Source: Congeria kusceri (taxonomy: Eukaryota; Mollusca; Bivalvia; Myida; Dreissenidae). From it: 64,000 bases of DNA. The notes under the pieces were generated by a model, which was given only the letters and a program-made list of their open reading frames with translations, did not search any database and was not told the DNA's origin. Position numbers and translations under genes: made by a program. Numbering within the stretch: the stretch's first letter is position 1; each line of letters begins with the position of its first letter. Below are positions 34,711 through 47,300 of this stretch, piece by piece. Where the stretch lies: NCBI GenBank assembly GCA_027627225.1, contig CM051034.1:7664058-7728057 (forward strand). The letters are read 5' to 3'.

Positions 34711-35311
34711 CACGAAGGATGACCAGGTAATGGTCACACCACCTTTTACATATCTTGCTATCACCACCCCTTCTTTTTTTTCCTATCCCACCTTTTTGTT
34801 CTCCCTCTCTACATAATCTGTATCCCCTCATATTTTCCCTCATCTCTCCAAGCCCCTCATCCTCTCTTTCGCCACGTTCGTCCAGTTCACATTCTCTACT
34901 TTCACCCTGTCCTCGAAAATAACCTCTACATACTTATATACCATCATATATAAACCAATTGACTGTTTGCTGTAAAACATAATTTTATAAAGTACAAAAA
35001 ATCGTAACAATGCTTAAAACTAATTGCAATCTTATACAACGTTTTTAAACAATACATTTCAATACAGTATAACTGTTTTTAAACAATACATTTCAATACA
35101 GTACATGTATAGCATGTCCTGATTTAAATCTTGATATCCTACCAGGGCATGTATAATCTCACAGTCAAATTTGGTATTGACATTGGAAAATAACTGTGAC
35201 ATTCTGCGTACATTTGAGATCATATGCTGTTCATGATCCAACGCTGATGAGCATGTCTGTCTACACTGGACACAGGTTTCATGGGAGGAATGCCGGATGG
35301 AAGACTGAATG
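34711..35311. other. convergent intergenic region between gene 2 and PCGF
   Basis: About 600 bp between the two stop codons. It should hold both 3' UTRs. No clear AATAAA in either orientation. A 33-bp phrase with GTTTTTAAACAATACATTTC is duplicated at about 35040-35100. Confidence 0.55.
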
Positions 35312-35356
35312 TTAGCCGACGTCGCTGATCCGATACTGTAGCAACATCAAACTCTC
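35312..35356 (-). CDS. PCGF last exon: end of RAWUL
   Basis: Acceptor TTTCAG on the minus strand. Encodes ESLMLLQYRISDVG and a TAA stop, matching the final strand of PCGF RAWUL domains (LLLHY-type ending). Confidence 0.75.
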   Translation of the reverse strand, partial: ESLMLLQYRISDVG

Positions 35357-38300
35357 CTGAAAGAAACACATTACTGACATCTATCAAATTGGAAGAAACA
35401 AACTTGACAGATTATATATTTTCCCGAGAAAAAAAACAATTACCGGAATATATGTGTAATAACAGTTAAATACTATGTGTGCTCTTATAGTGAGAATAAA
35501 ACACAATTATATATGAGTAATAACAGTTAAATACTATGTGTGCTCTTAAAATGAGAATAAAACACAATTATATATGAGTAATAACAGTTAAATACTATGT
35601 GAGCTCTTATAATAAGAATAAAACACAATTATATGTGAGTAATAACAGTTAAATACTATGTGAGCTCTTATAATGAGAATAAAACACAATTATATATGTG
35701 TAATAACAGTTAAATACTATGTGTGCTCTTATAGTGAGAATAAAACACAATTATATATGAGTAATAACAGTTAAGTACTATGTGTGCTATTATAGTGAGA
35801 ATAAAACACAATTATATATGAGTAATAACAGTTAAATACTATGTGAGCTCTTATAATGAGAATAAAACACAATTATATATGAGTAATAACAGTTAAATAC
35901 TATGTGTGCACTCATAATGAGAATAAAACACAATTATATATGAGTAATAACAGTTAAATACTATGTGTGCACTTATAATGAGAATAAAACACAATTATAT
36001 ATGAGTAATAACAGTTAAATACTATGTGAGCTCTATAATGAGAATAAAACACAATTATATATGAGTAATAACCGTTAAATACTATGTGTGCTCTTAAAAT
36101 GAGAATAAAACACAATTATATATGAGTAATAACAGTTAAATACTATGTGTGCACTTATAATGAGAATAAAACACAATTATACATGAGTAATAACAGTTAA
36201 ATACTATGTGTGCTCTTATAATGAGAAAGAAACACAATATATGTGTAATAACAGTTAAATACTGTGTGAGCTCTTATAATGAGAATAAAACACAATTATA
36301 TATGAGTAATAACAGTTAAATACTATGTGTGCACTTATAATGAGAATAAAACACAATTATATATGAGTAATAACAGTTAAATACTATGTGTGCTCTTATA
36401 ATGAGAATAAAACACAATTATATATGAGTAATAACAGTTAAATACTATGTGTGCTCTTATAATGAGAATAAAACACAATTATATATGAGTAATAACAGTT
36501 AAATACTATGTGTGCTCTTATAATGAGAATAAAACACAATTATATATCAATAATAACAGTTAAATACTATGTGTGCTCTTATAATGAGAATAAAACACAA
36601 TTATATGTGAGTAATAAAACAGTTAAATACTATGTGTGCTCTTAAAATGAGAATAAAACACAATTATATATGAGTAATAACAGTTAAATACTATGTGTGC
36701 TCTTATAATGAGAATAAAACACAATTATATATGAGTAATAACAGTTAAATACTATGTGTGCTCTTATAATGAGAATAAAACACAATTATATATGTGTAAT
36801 AACAGTTAAATACTGTGTGAGCTCTTATAATGAGAATAAAACACAATTATATATGAGTAATAACAGTTAAATACTATGTGTGCTCTTATAATGAGAATAA
36901 AACACAATTATATATGAGTAATAACAGTTAAATACTATGTGTGCTCTTAAAATGAGAAACACAATTATATATGAGTAATAACAGTTAAATACTATGTGTG
37001 CTCTTATAATGAGAATACAACACAATTATATACGTGTAATAACAGTTAAATACTATGTGAGCTCTCATAATGAGAATAAAACACAATTATATATGTGTAA
37101 TAACAGTTAAATACTATGTGTGCTCCTATAGAATAAATGTCTTCTACATTTTGTGTCACTAGTATTACTTGTATTGTCGTTTCATGCAAAGGGTTGAAAG
37201 GTACAAAGGTACTCTAATTGAAGAAACACTGCAATGGCGACCTTGATCAGTTTGACTTGAATGATCACTGAAGAGTAAGGGCCAGGAGGCAATGCTCTTC
37301 GGAACTTCATATGTAATTACAGTAAAGTCTTGCCAATAGTTTGGAAAATATAATAAGTTTCTCTGAACTGAAGTCATGCAAAGAAAGCCAACATACCAGA
37401 CAGCCATGATTTAAAATAAATAAACACAGCCTGATGCAGTTTGACAAAAAGGTCACCAAATTTGCAGTTCTTTTAAATTATGTTTGCATCTTTCCAGTGG
37501 TTTCAGTCAAGATTTTCAGTATAGTCATCTACCATCAATACCTCATAAGTATCTTACGAGACATAAAATGTGCACAGATCTTTGACCAGGTATTTTTAAG
37601 CTGATAACTACTTTGCCCTCTCACCTGGTCCATGTAGAACCTGTCCCGGATGTCCTGTAGGGTGCAGGTGTCCGGTGACATGGAGTCCCCGCAGCAGAAC
37701 AGCTCCACCTGCACGACACCGTCAAGAAAACATAAGAGATGTGTGGTGAAATTCTAACATACACAGTTTTCTACAAAACAAGAACAAAAATTTACCATTG
37801 TTAAACCCGCAATAAATGTGAAAAAATAGACTATAGTCCAAACTGTAAAATGTAGTTTACATTGTAATGCAGAATTTGTAAGTCCTGTGTATTGAGAATC
37901 AAAATAGTTTTTTCATTATTCTTTTTTATCTGTAAACAAACAATGGTTTGTCATTCTGATGCGTGGTTATTAAACCAATATGACCTAACGCCCTTGTGAT
38001 TTAAATCCTATGTATCAGAACTCTTAACCATGGTTTATTAGACAATAAACAACGATATATAAAAAAAACATATCTTAAATACCTCTTAATTTAGAGTCCA
38101 TACACCCAGTGGTGCAAGTGTTAAATCAAAATTGTGTGGTCAGTAGATAGCAAAATGTTTTGATTACAAAAGTTGCAAAGTAAAATGGGCACTTGAGTTA
38201 TAGCAAAATGTCTAATGAGTGACACTTCCACAGTCCAACTGTCTTGTTAGTTTTATATACAAAAGTTAACCTGTAAAAAAGATTTTACTTTACAACATTA

Positions 38301-41300
38301 AAGCTTAACCCATAAAAAAAATAGAATGGATCACTACTTTTTATAAAATATATATCCACCATTGACCCCATTAAAACAATACAAATCGAGGGTTGAGTGT
38401 GAAACTATTGTATCTGCTTTACATTTTTATATCAGATACAATAGTTTCGCGCTCAACCCTCGAGATGTGCCTAGAGGTAACCACGGGCCTAACAGATTTC
38501 CACTATTAACATTACATCAGCTCAAACTACATTCAAGATGACTCAGAGATGTAATAGAGGGTCAAATACTGTCAAAGTATTTTACAATTAACTGACCGCA
38601 TCACATCACCTACCCTAGCAAATGTTCAAACTGACTACTCACTATAAGTGACAAATTTACCAGACCACTCACTGTAAGTGATAAATCACTCGAAATCACA
38701 CTGTTAGTCGTATATGTTATTCAAACCAACTCTCTAAATACCTGCTTTTGCTCGCTGAGGTTGAGCTTCTTCTTCAGGAAGTGGCACACATTGTCTACGG
38801 TTGCCGTGCCTACCACTCGCACAAACTTCTTCTCCAGCTGTTCAACATCTTCAGAATCTGGCCTGGAAAGCATTAAGTTGACAGATTTTCTTGAATGCCA
38901 TCTTTTTATTTGATAGTTGAGATGTATGCAGTTGAAAGGTACACCAGAAGCTAAGTATGAAAGGTATTTCATGGACTGACAAGTCAGCGACTCTGCTTAC
39001 AATTTTTGCTCAGTAAAATGTTAGAAATGTTATATACTCCCAGACATACATGACAGTGCAAATATTTATACAAAACATCTGTTATAAAAGGTTGGTAATA
39101 TAAACACAACATGGAACATTTTGAAAATACGCTTATGTCCTCCTAGCATTGAAACTTCCCAATGGCTTATCCTATTAATGCCAGTGGTGCTCAGAAAAAG
39201 CTTCTTCATGAATGGTGCACTAGAAAGAGATGGCAGTGGTGTAACAAATATGTTATCTGCCTTGTAATAGGGGACTGTTTGAGTGATCCATACCAAAGGA
39301 TCAGGTAAGACCCTAAGCCCCCATCTTACCCCTCTGCCTCCAGTACGAGGGAGATCAGCCGTGGTTCTGACTGGGGGTGGGGCAGATCCTTGTCACGGGG
39401 GGAAATCCTAGGCTTTGGAGGGGGGTCCTGGATGTCTGCAACCAACAACAAGTTGGTCACAATACCACATACAACACAATGGTTCTGAGGTCACTGGACA
39501 GTAAATACTGGTTATGGCATAATTGGAATTTATCAAAAATAAATCTGAACGTTTTTCATTGCAAAGAACAGACTTTGGGTTGGCATATTGAGAAAATAAT
39601 AACTTAAAGTTATCTACTATAATCTAGAACACTAAATTTCTTAGTAAGTCTGTAATTTCATGTTCTCAACTGCACTGACCTAGCTTTAGGAATTTTTCAT
39701 AAGTTTTAAAGAATAACAAACCCACTAAGTCAAAACATTTCTTTTACCTTTTGGTTCAATTTCTGGGTGTGCCTCATAAAACTTTTCAATGTTTCTTATC
39801 TCAGCTGCAAAAGATTTTACAAACAATTGTAGTGCTGTCTTAAAAAACATTTGGTAATATTCTGGTAGAACAAAGCCTGGAAAAGCAGCATGCCAAGAAA
39901 GTTCATATATTAATAAGGGAAATGAGTAAATATTATTTGAATTTACATGACTGCATGCATTTCATTTATATTCTTTTCTTGTTTAAGTTGTCAAACAGTT
40001 TGTAAGATTCTGATATTCTGTATTTGTATAAAAAGTCACATTACAAATAATAGTAAGGAATAAACGAGTCAAATCTGAATTCCCTTTGATTAGTTCAATA
40101 TGCAGACAGAAAAGCAGACTACAAAATAATCTCACAACCTTAACTCTCAATAACAACAGAATAGCTAAGTAGAATCAAGTCTAGGACTTACTGTCAGCAA
40201 CACTTGGCAGTATTTTGTACACTATATCCTGAATCATTCTGTCAAGTCTGCAACGCAACAAAACAAGTGTTCTCAATTATTATACGAGTACATATACTAG
40301 ACAATAATCATTCTTAAAACGTAGTTCTATTACACACATTTGCCAATCAAAACAATGTGATTTTTGTGCAAGTTTAAAGAGTACATGTACAATTTTACAA
40401 CAGACATAGTGACATGACCCGACAAAGTTAATTACCATAGGGAAAGATCTAGAGCGGAATTCGCAGGGCGCCCCGCCCTACTCCTTTTTAGCCCCGCCCT
40501 TCTGCCCTAAAGCCCGCCCCGCAAATACTATAATGCGTGTCCAATCAAATAACACGCTGCTGGACCAAAGGATGGCAACGCACTTTGGCGCCCGTCCACT
40601 CTCGACGCTTTCACTGTGACGATACAAATGATCCATTACCAAGTTGGTACAGTAGGTATACATACACAGCAGGTGATATCCTTGATAACAGGTATACATA
40701 CACAGCAGGTGATATCCTTGATAACAGGTATACATACACAGCAGGTGATATCCTTGATAACAGGTATACATACACAGCAGGTGATATCCTTGATAACAGG
40801 TATACATACACAGCAGGTGATATCCTTGATAACAGGTATACATACACAGCAGGTGATATCCTTGATAACAGGTATACATACACAGCAGGTGATATCCTTG
40901 ATAACAGGTATACATACACAGCAGGTGATATCAATGATAACAGGTATACATACACAGCAGGTGATATCCTTGATAATATCTAGCTCTCGTGCGTCTGTCA
41001 ACGTGTGAAACCGCGTGATCAATCGTAATTGTCAAACAAACTGTGATATGGCGTCCATTGATGTGCTTTTGAAGTAAAGTAACGATTGTGGTTCAAAAAT
41101 AAATGTCCACTCTTAATTAACAGGAACATCTTTAAATATTATTTCATTTATTAATATAAAACACTGCAACACATTACTAAAACGAATTGTTGACGTTATA
41201 AATTACGACCAATTCAATATTTGTTGTGCCGTAATAGATATATATTTAAACTTTTACTTTCATTTTCTAACGAAGTAAATGAATCAACATTAGCTTATTA

Positions 41301-44300
41301 AATTGTTTCTTTAACATAAGTACACATTGTTATCACAACATAATTTCACGATTTGAAGTAAATTATGTCCAATTTATTCGCATCATATATTAATTATAAT
41401 TACAGAAAAACACATTAACATACAGCGTTAGTCAGTTTACGTGAATGACGTCACATATTAAAAAAATTGCTTATTTTGCATGGCATACAATTCACATATT
41501 GCTCTCAATATATGTTTTCAAATTAATTTAAATGTTGTGTTTATTGTTGCTATTAGCATATTGATATGTTTAACGCAATAAATATATTGAATTGATATGT
41601 GTTTGTAATGGATTTCTGTTTCCATTATTTGAATGTCTTTTTAATGTGTTTTTAATAAAACTGGCAACAAGTACAAACTGTGAACGTGGCTGCTATCCAG
41701 TAAAAGGCTTGAAGACCCATTCCACCACTCCACTACCATCGTGTCATGATAGGGCAATTAGGGTGCCAAATTAAAAAAAAAAAACATGTCGGCACAGTAT
41801 TGTCATCGCATGATGTAGTACCTGATCCAGGATGGTCACCAGGCTGACACAGAATCCCGTTTCCTGGTGTCAGTTAAGAAAACATGCCACTTGTCAGATG
41901 CAAATTGATCCGTATATAAAAATGTATTCCTTTGAAGTATTTGTATTATTGCGTAAATCGTGTAGAGATCAGAGTTTCATAGAATGGTGAGCTCTAAACG
42001 GAAATTTGCCGATCTGGAAAGAGATCGCGCAAAAGTGCGAAAGATAAATCACAGCATAATAGCGTTTCTGGGAATAAAGACAATTGACGGGTAAGTTGTT
42101 TTTTATTTTATATATCATATTTGTTTTTAATGTAAACGCAATTCAACAAACTCGAAACATCATAAACGCGAACTTCAACGTTGATAGTATTTATACACCT
42201 ATTGCATATAGGCACGTGCGCAACCATCAATGTTTCAAAATGTTCAAAAAAATTAACCGTCATACGAGTAGGGTCTGGACATTACTTACGTGTACAGCCT
42301 TACACAATTAATTATTAATACGACGATGCACAATAATGTTAATGTTGTGAAAGAGTAAAATCGCACGCGATGCACATGCGAGTAAACCTGTATCTGTGAA
42401 AATATTAACACAAAAATTGTTATTACAAAATGCACCGTAAAATAAAACTCAAATATATACTCATTCGGTAGAGTATTCAATGTTGTCGCACGTCAGCTTG
42501 TGCATTTTTTTACTATATATGTGGGTGCCACGACGTTTAAGCTTTTGTAGATACATTTGTTTGCGTTTTGAATGTGCCGAATACATTTTAAACACATTTT
42601 TAATACCTGGAACATTTTAATGAATGAGCTGTATTATATTAAAATAGTTGATAATTAACCTGTTCTATTGCTTGCGAATTACTTTAATTGGGCAAAAACG
42701 AACTTAAACGAGTGACGGGAATATGAATATGTGGAACAATTACGTCAGCGAAATGCTATCTGCATATGTTATTAGCAAAGAGAAACACTAAGAACATAAT
42801 TATTGTGTCGTTGTGCCGTGGCGTCTATATTTGTGACCTGAATCATATGCAACGAGATTGTAGTATATTTTGTTTCTGGGAACACTTGCACGAAGTCAAC
42901 GAGTTAGATTGAAAAGTACTGTATTCAGGCGCTCATGCAGGATTTGAAGTAGTTAGGGCGGGAAAATTCAGTACCTACCTAGTACCTATGTAATTATATA
43001 TAAATTATATATTTTGCATTAAAAGTGTAATTCAATTGCGCGATATTACTGTTTAGCTTTTTCTAACGAGATTTTTAGGGGCGGAGGGGGGGGGGGGGGG
43101 GGGGGGCGCACGTCGCCTACGCCACCTAAAGCCGTCCATGGGTTAAAGTTAAAAAACTCGATTCTGAGAACGCTGTCGATTTGAATCTACATTTTTACCA
43201 TCACCCAAATTCATCATTCTTTAATTAGAATGATCTATTAATGACATAAGCGACATTAGAATGATCTATTAACGACATAAGTGACATTAGAATGATCTAT
43301 TAATGACATAAGCGACATTAGAATGATTTATTAATGACTTAAGCGACATTAGAATGATCTATTAATGACATAAGCGACATTAGAATGATCTATTAATGAC
43401 ATAAGCGACATTAGAATGGTCTATTAATGACATAAGCGACATTAGAATAATCTATTAATGACATAAGCGACGTTAGCCTAAAAAAATAATGAATTGTTTT
43501 TCAGACGTTTTTTCCATAAAATCAGGAGGGAGGCGAATTTTTTTTATTGAAGTACTTTTTAGACAAAAGACGATAGCACGTTACCAAAATGTTAATAATT
43601 CACAGTTTTCAATGCGTAGTTTCTGTATTTTGTTCGGTAACATGCCCATTAGAAACACTCTGCAAAGTTTTTTTTATTAATATATTTCTGCACTGCTCCT
43701 TTAAAACCCGGTCTCGATCGTCAAACAATAATATATAATTTTATTTTGGCATTAAATCCAATTCGTGGCGGGCCATAAAAATACGTTGCGGCGCTGCCTG
43801 AGAAACAAATCATGAACTTTTTTTAGCTTCATTAAGTAGTTATCCGCAAGTTTTATTTCTTTGTCTAAGTATTTCCTTAATGTTTATGTCTAAGAGTGGG
43901 TTGGTGAAAACGGGCTCTGGGCTTTCACTGTGTGTTTAAAAAAAAAGCATACAATAAGTTGCTGCCTGACTGAATGGAACATATCGTCCAAAGAATAATT
44001 TGCGGGATAATTACTTTTGCTTCCTTCATCATTAGCGTCAGTATGTGATGACTTACCGGAAGCATATGGAATGTTTTTATATATTTTTTTTTTTTAATTC
44101 TAACATAAAATAAATTTCGCATTTCGTTGTTTATCGGCTAATAAACAACTCTTTGTTGTTCTGATGCGTGGCTTATGCCCTCGTGGTTTAATTCCTACGC
44201 ATCTGAACTCCAAACCGTTGTTAATTGGCCGATAAACAACGATAATGCGAAATTTATTTCTTATGTCCAACATAAGGTGGTAGTGGATCAATCTGCTTAA

Positions 44301-47300
44301 AAAGGCTTTTCTGTAGAAGATCGTGCTCTTCAGTCAGATTGACCGCTTGTAGTTCTATCATAATCTGCTAGCTGTGTTAAAATAAGCGTATACAAAAAAG
44401 TGTTCAACGCTGGACATTTGATTTAACCATCATAGCATTTCAATGTTTAATTGTTTTAGTATAACTCATTTCTTGTATAAGTGCAATGCTTTTCAGTATC
44501 AATGGGGCGTTATCAATATATCAACTCGTTAGTTACATAATTCCGTTTGTGATTCTGATGTAACTAAGTCGCTTTCTGTTGCAAAACATTGAACACTAAC
44601 GGCATTGGATATGTAAAAAAAACGTTCATTTGCTATCTTAAATAACATTTATAGTTATATTATTTATTAAAACTCGCAACTACGGCTAAATTTGACGCTT
44701 TGCATCAATGCTTTCTTAGTGACATTGTAATGCCACGCAGTAATTGAGTGCCCATTCTTTGCGGGACTTTTCGCTAAAATCAGATTATTTAAGAAATTTT
44801 GAAACGTATTGAAACGACATGAAAACCAAGCGTCGCCGTTAAAAGGTGTACTTTTGACTAACATTCAAGCTTGTATTATATTGTTAGTACATACATGTGT
44901 GATTGTATTTATTGCATACAAACAGCTTCATACGATCTGCCGTCAGTATTCCTAATTTCAAATGTGACTCACCACGTATTGAATTGTCACGAAATTGTTT
45001 TCAGTAATAACCTTTATTTTATCAAAGCAGGTTATGGGCAATTTGTTTTGTACGGCTTATAAATACTGCATTACTAATTCTGTTGTTTAAATTGTAGATC
45101 TCAAAATGATGCAAGGGAGTCGTCCGGCGTCCGCGACTCGACTTCCGTCAACGTATCGGCGTCCGTGACGGGATCATCGGCCGTCAGTCATTCTACCTCC
45201 GTCCGAGTGTTCGGAGGTTCGCGAATCTACTTCCGTCAACGTATCGGCGTCCGTGACGGATACTTCGGACGTCCGTGATTCTACTGCCGTCATATGGTAA
45301 CCATATACTTTGAATTAAAATGTAAGAGAAGTAAACTAGAATTGTCACATGAGTGACGGATATACCCCCACAATATGGCCTTGTCACAAAACTATGGCAT
45401 CCATTCGAAAGAAATGGACAGAGAGAAAATGCTTTAATTGTGAATGGTCAACAGTGTATTTGGAAAAATTTAATTTCAATAGGAGCCATAACTCTGTTAA
45501 CATTTAGTGGTTTGTAACCTAAGTTGAACTTGATCTGTATTTTATGATAATACGCCTATGTACCAAAAATAATTTAAATATGTGAAGCCGTTCATGAGTT
45601 ATTGTCTATGTTTTTCGGGAATTTAAGTCAAAAAGGGGGGCCATAACTGTGTCAAAATGTAGTGGTTTGTAACCAAAGTCGAACTTGACCTGTATTTTAT
45701 GATGCTACACATGTGTACCAATAATTATATAGATAGGTTAAGCCATTGTTGAGTTATCACCAGGAAACCATGTTTTTAGGGAATTTGTCAAAGTTAGGGC
45801 CATAACTCTGTCAAAATTTAGTGGTTTTTAATTAAAGTCAAACTTGACCCGTATTTTATGATGCTAAACATGTATACCAAGAATTATTTGAATACGACAA
45901 GCCATTCTTGAGTTATCGTCCGGAAATCATGTTTTTAGGGAATTTTAAGTCGAAAAGGGGCCATAACTCGGTAAAATTTAGTGGTTTGTAACCAACATCG
46001 AACCTGACCTGTATTCTATGATGTTACACGTGTACCAAAAATTATTTGAATACGTCAAGCCTTTCTTGAGTTTTCATCTGGAAACCATGTTTTTAGGGAA
46101 TTTTAAGTCGAAAAGGGGCCATAACTCTGTCAAAATTTAGTGGTTTGTAACCAAAATCGAATTTGACCTGTATTCTATGATGTTACACATGTGTACCAAA
46201 AATTATTTGAATATGTCAAGCCTTTCTTGAGTAATCATCGGGAAACCAAAAACCAACAAGCTCACTCCTATATACCCCCCCCTAAACTTCGTTTGTGGTG
46301 GTATAATAATAAATGGTTGTAAAACACATAATTGGCTACTTTGTAATCACAAACTAGCTTTCGACTGTACAGATGGAAACTCCAATACATGTATATACAT
46401 TGACTCGACAATTGTTTTAGGATACACAACACTAATAAACGATGCAAAAGCATTTTCTTGATTTATTCAATAGTTTAGCGTTTCCTTCGATAAGTTTATG
46501 TTTATCTGTCTGCTTTCAAGAAATATTGTCACTTTCCAGTCTTCACGAATAATTTATCAAATCAGTGGACTGTCGGTCCACCAAGTCAGCTAAAAAGACC
46601 GGACCGGTTTACAATTTAATGGACCTTAGTTTGGAAATTTTCTGTCGAACTCTTTTGTATTCAATCTGTTATATTAATAACCAAAAACAATAATGTTGTT
46701 CAGACATTTTGCTCTCATGAAATGGGAAATCCATTCTCTCTACCACATTGCTCCTGGCATTGCAAGGGACCTTAACTTACTAGTCCAGTAAGCTTACAAA
46801 TGTGGATGGACCTAGCAAAAATTTGGTGGCCTCGGCCCAAGGTCCACTGGTTTGTCATGAAGACTGACTTTCATCTGTTCATGTTGAAAATAATTGATAT
46901 GAAACCTTAATAAACTGGCTAAAACCTAATCTTCATACACTCGAAAATGAGCCAGTGTGAGAACAACAAGAGATGTCTCAGGGCAGCGCGCTCAACTATT
47001 CATACCGCTTTGTAAGAGTAATGGGCCTTTGTCAGTGACCTTACATAATGACCCCGAAGACATGTGTGAAGTTTCAACTGAACACTTGTAGTAGATAAAG
47101 AGATAAGTACTTGTTGCACCCAAACCTTAACCACAGCATTACGCCGAAGGCGACGAACAGGTGAGTAGTATAGCTCGAACTATTCAGTGAATAGTCGAGC
47201 TAAAAATACAGCTTGTTTGTACATGGATTTATAATAACATCTCATGTATTTTTATATTTTCTGGTATATGCACATACAGCAAAGAAAAGAAATTAACACA

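Noticed and set aside
40478..41022. Several long open frames on both strands with 12-residue peptide repeats
   Set aside because: The 36-bp unit is a multiple of 3 and lacks stops in most frames, so frames stay open by arithmetic. No start context, splice sites or composition bias favour one of them.
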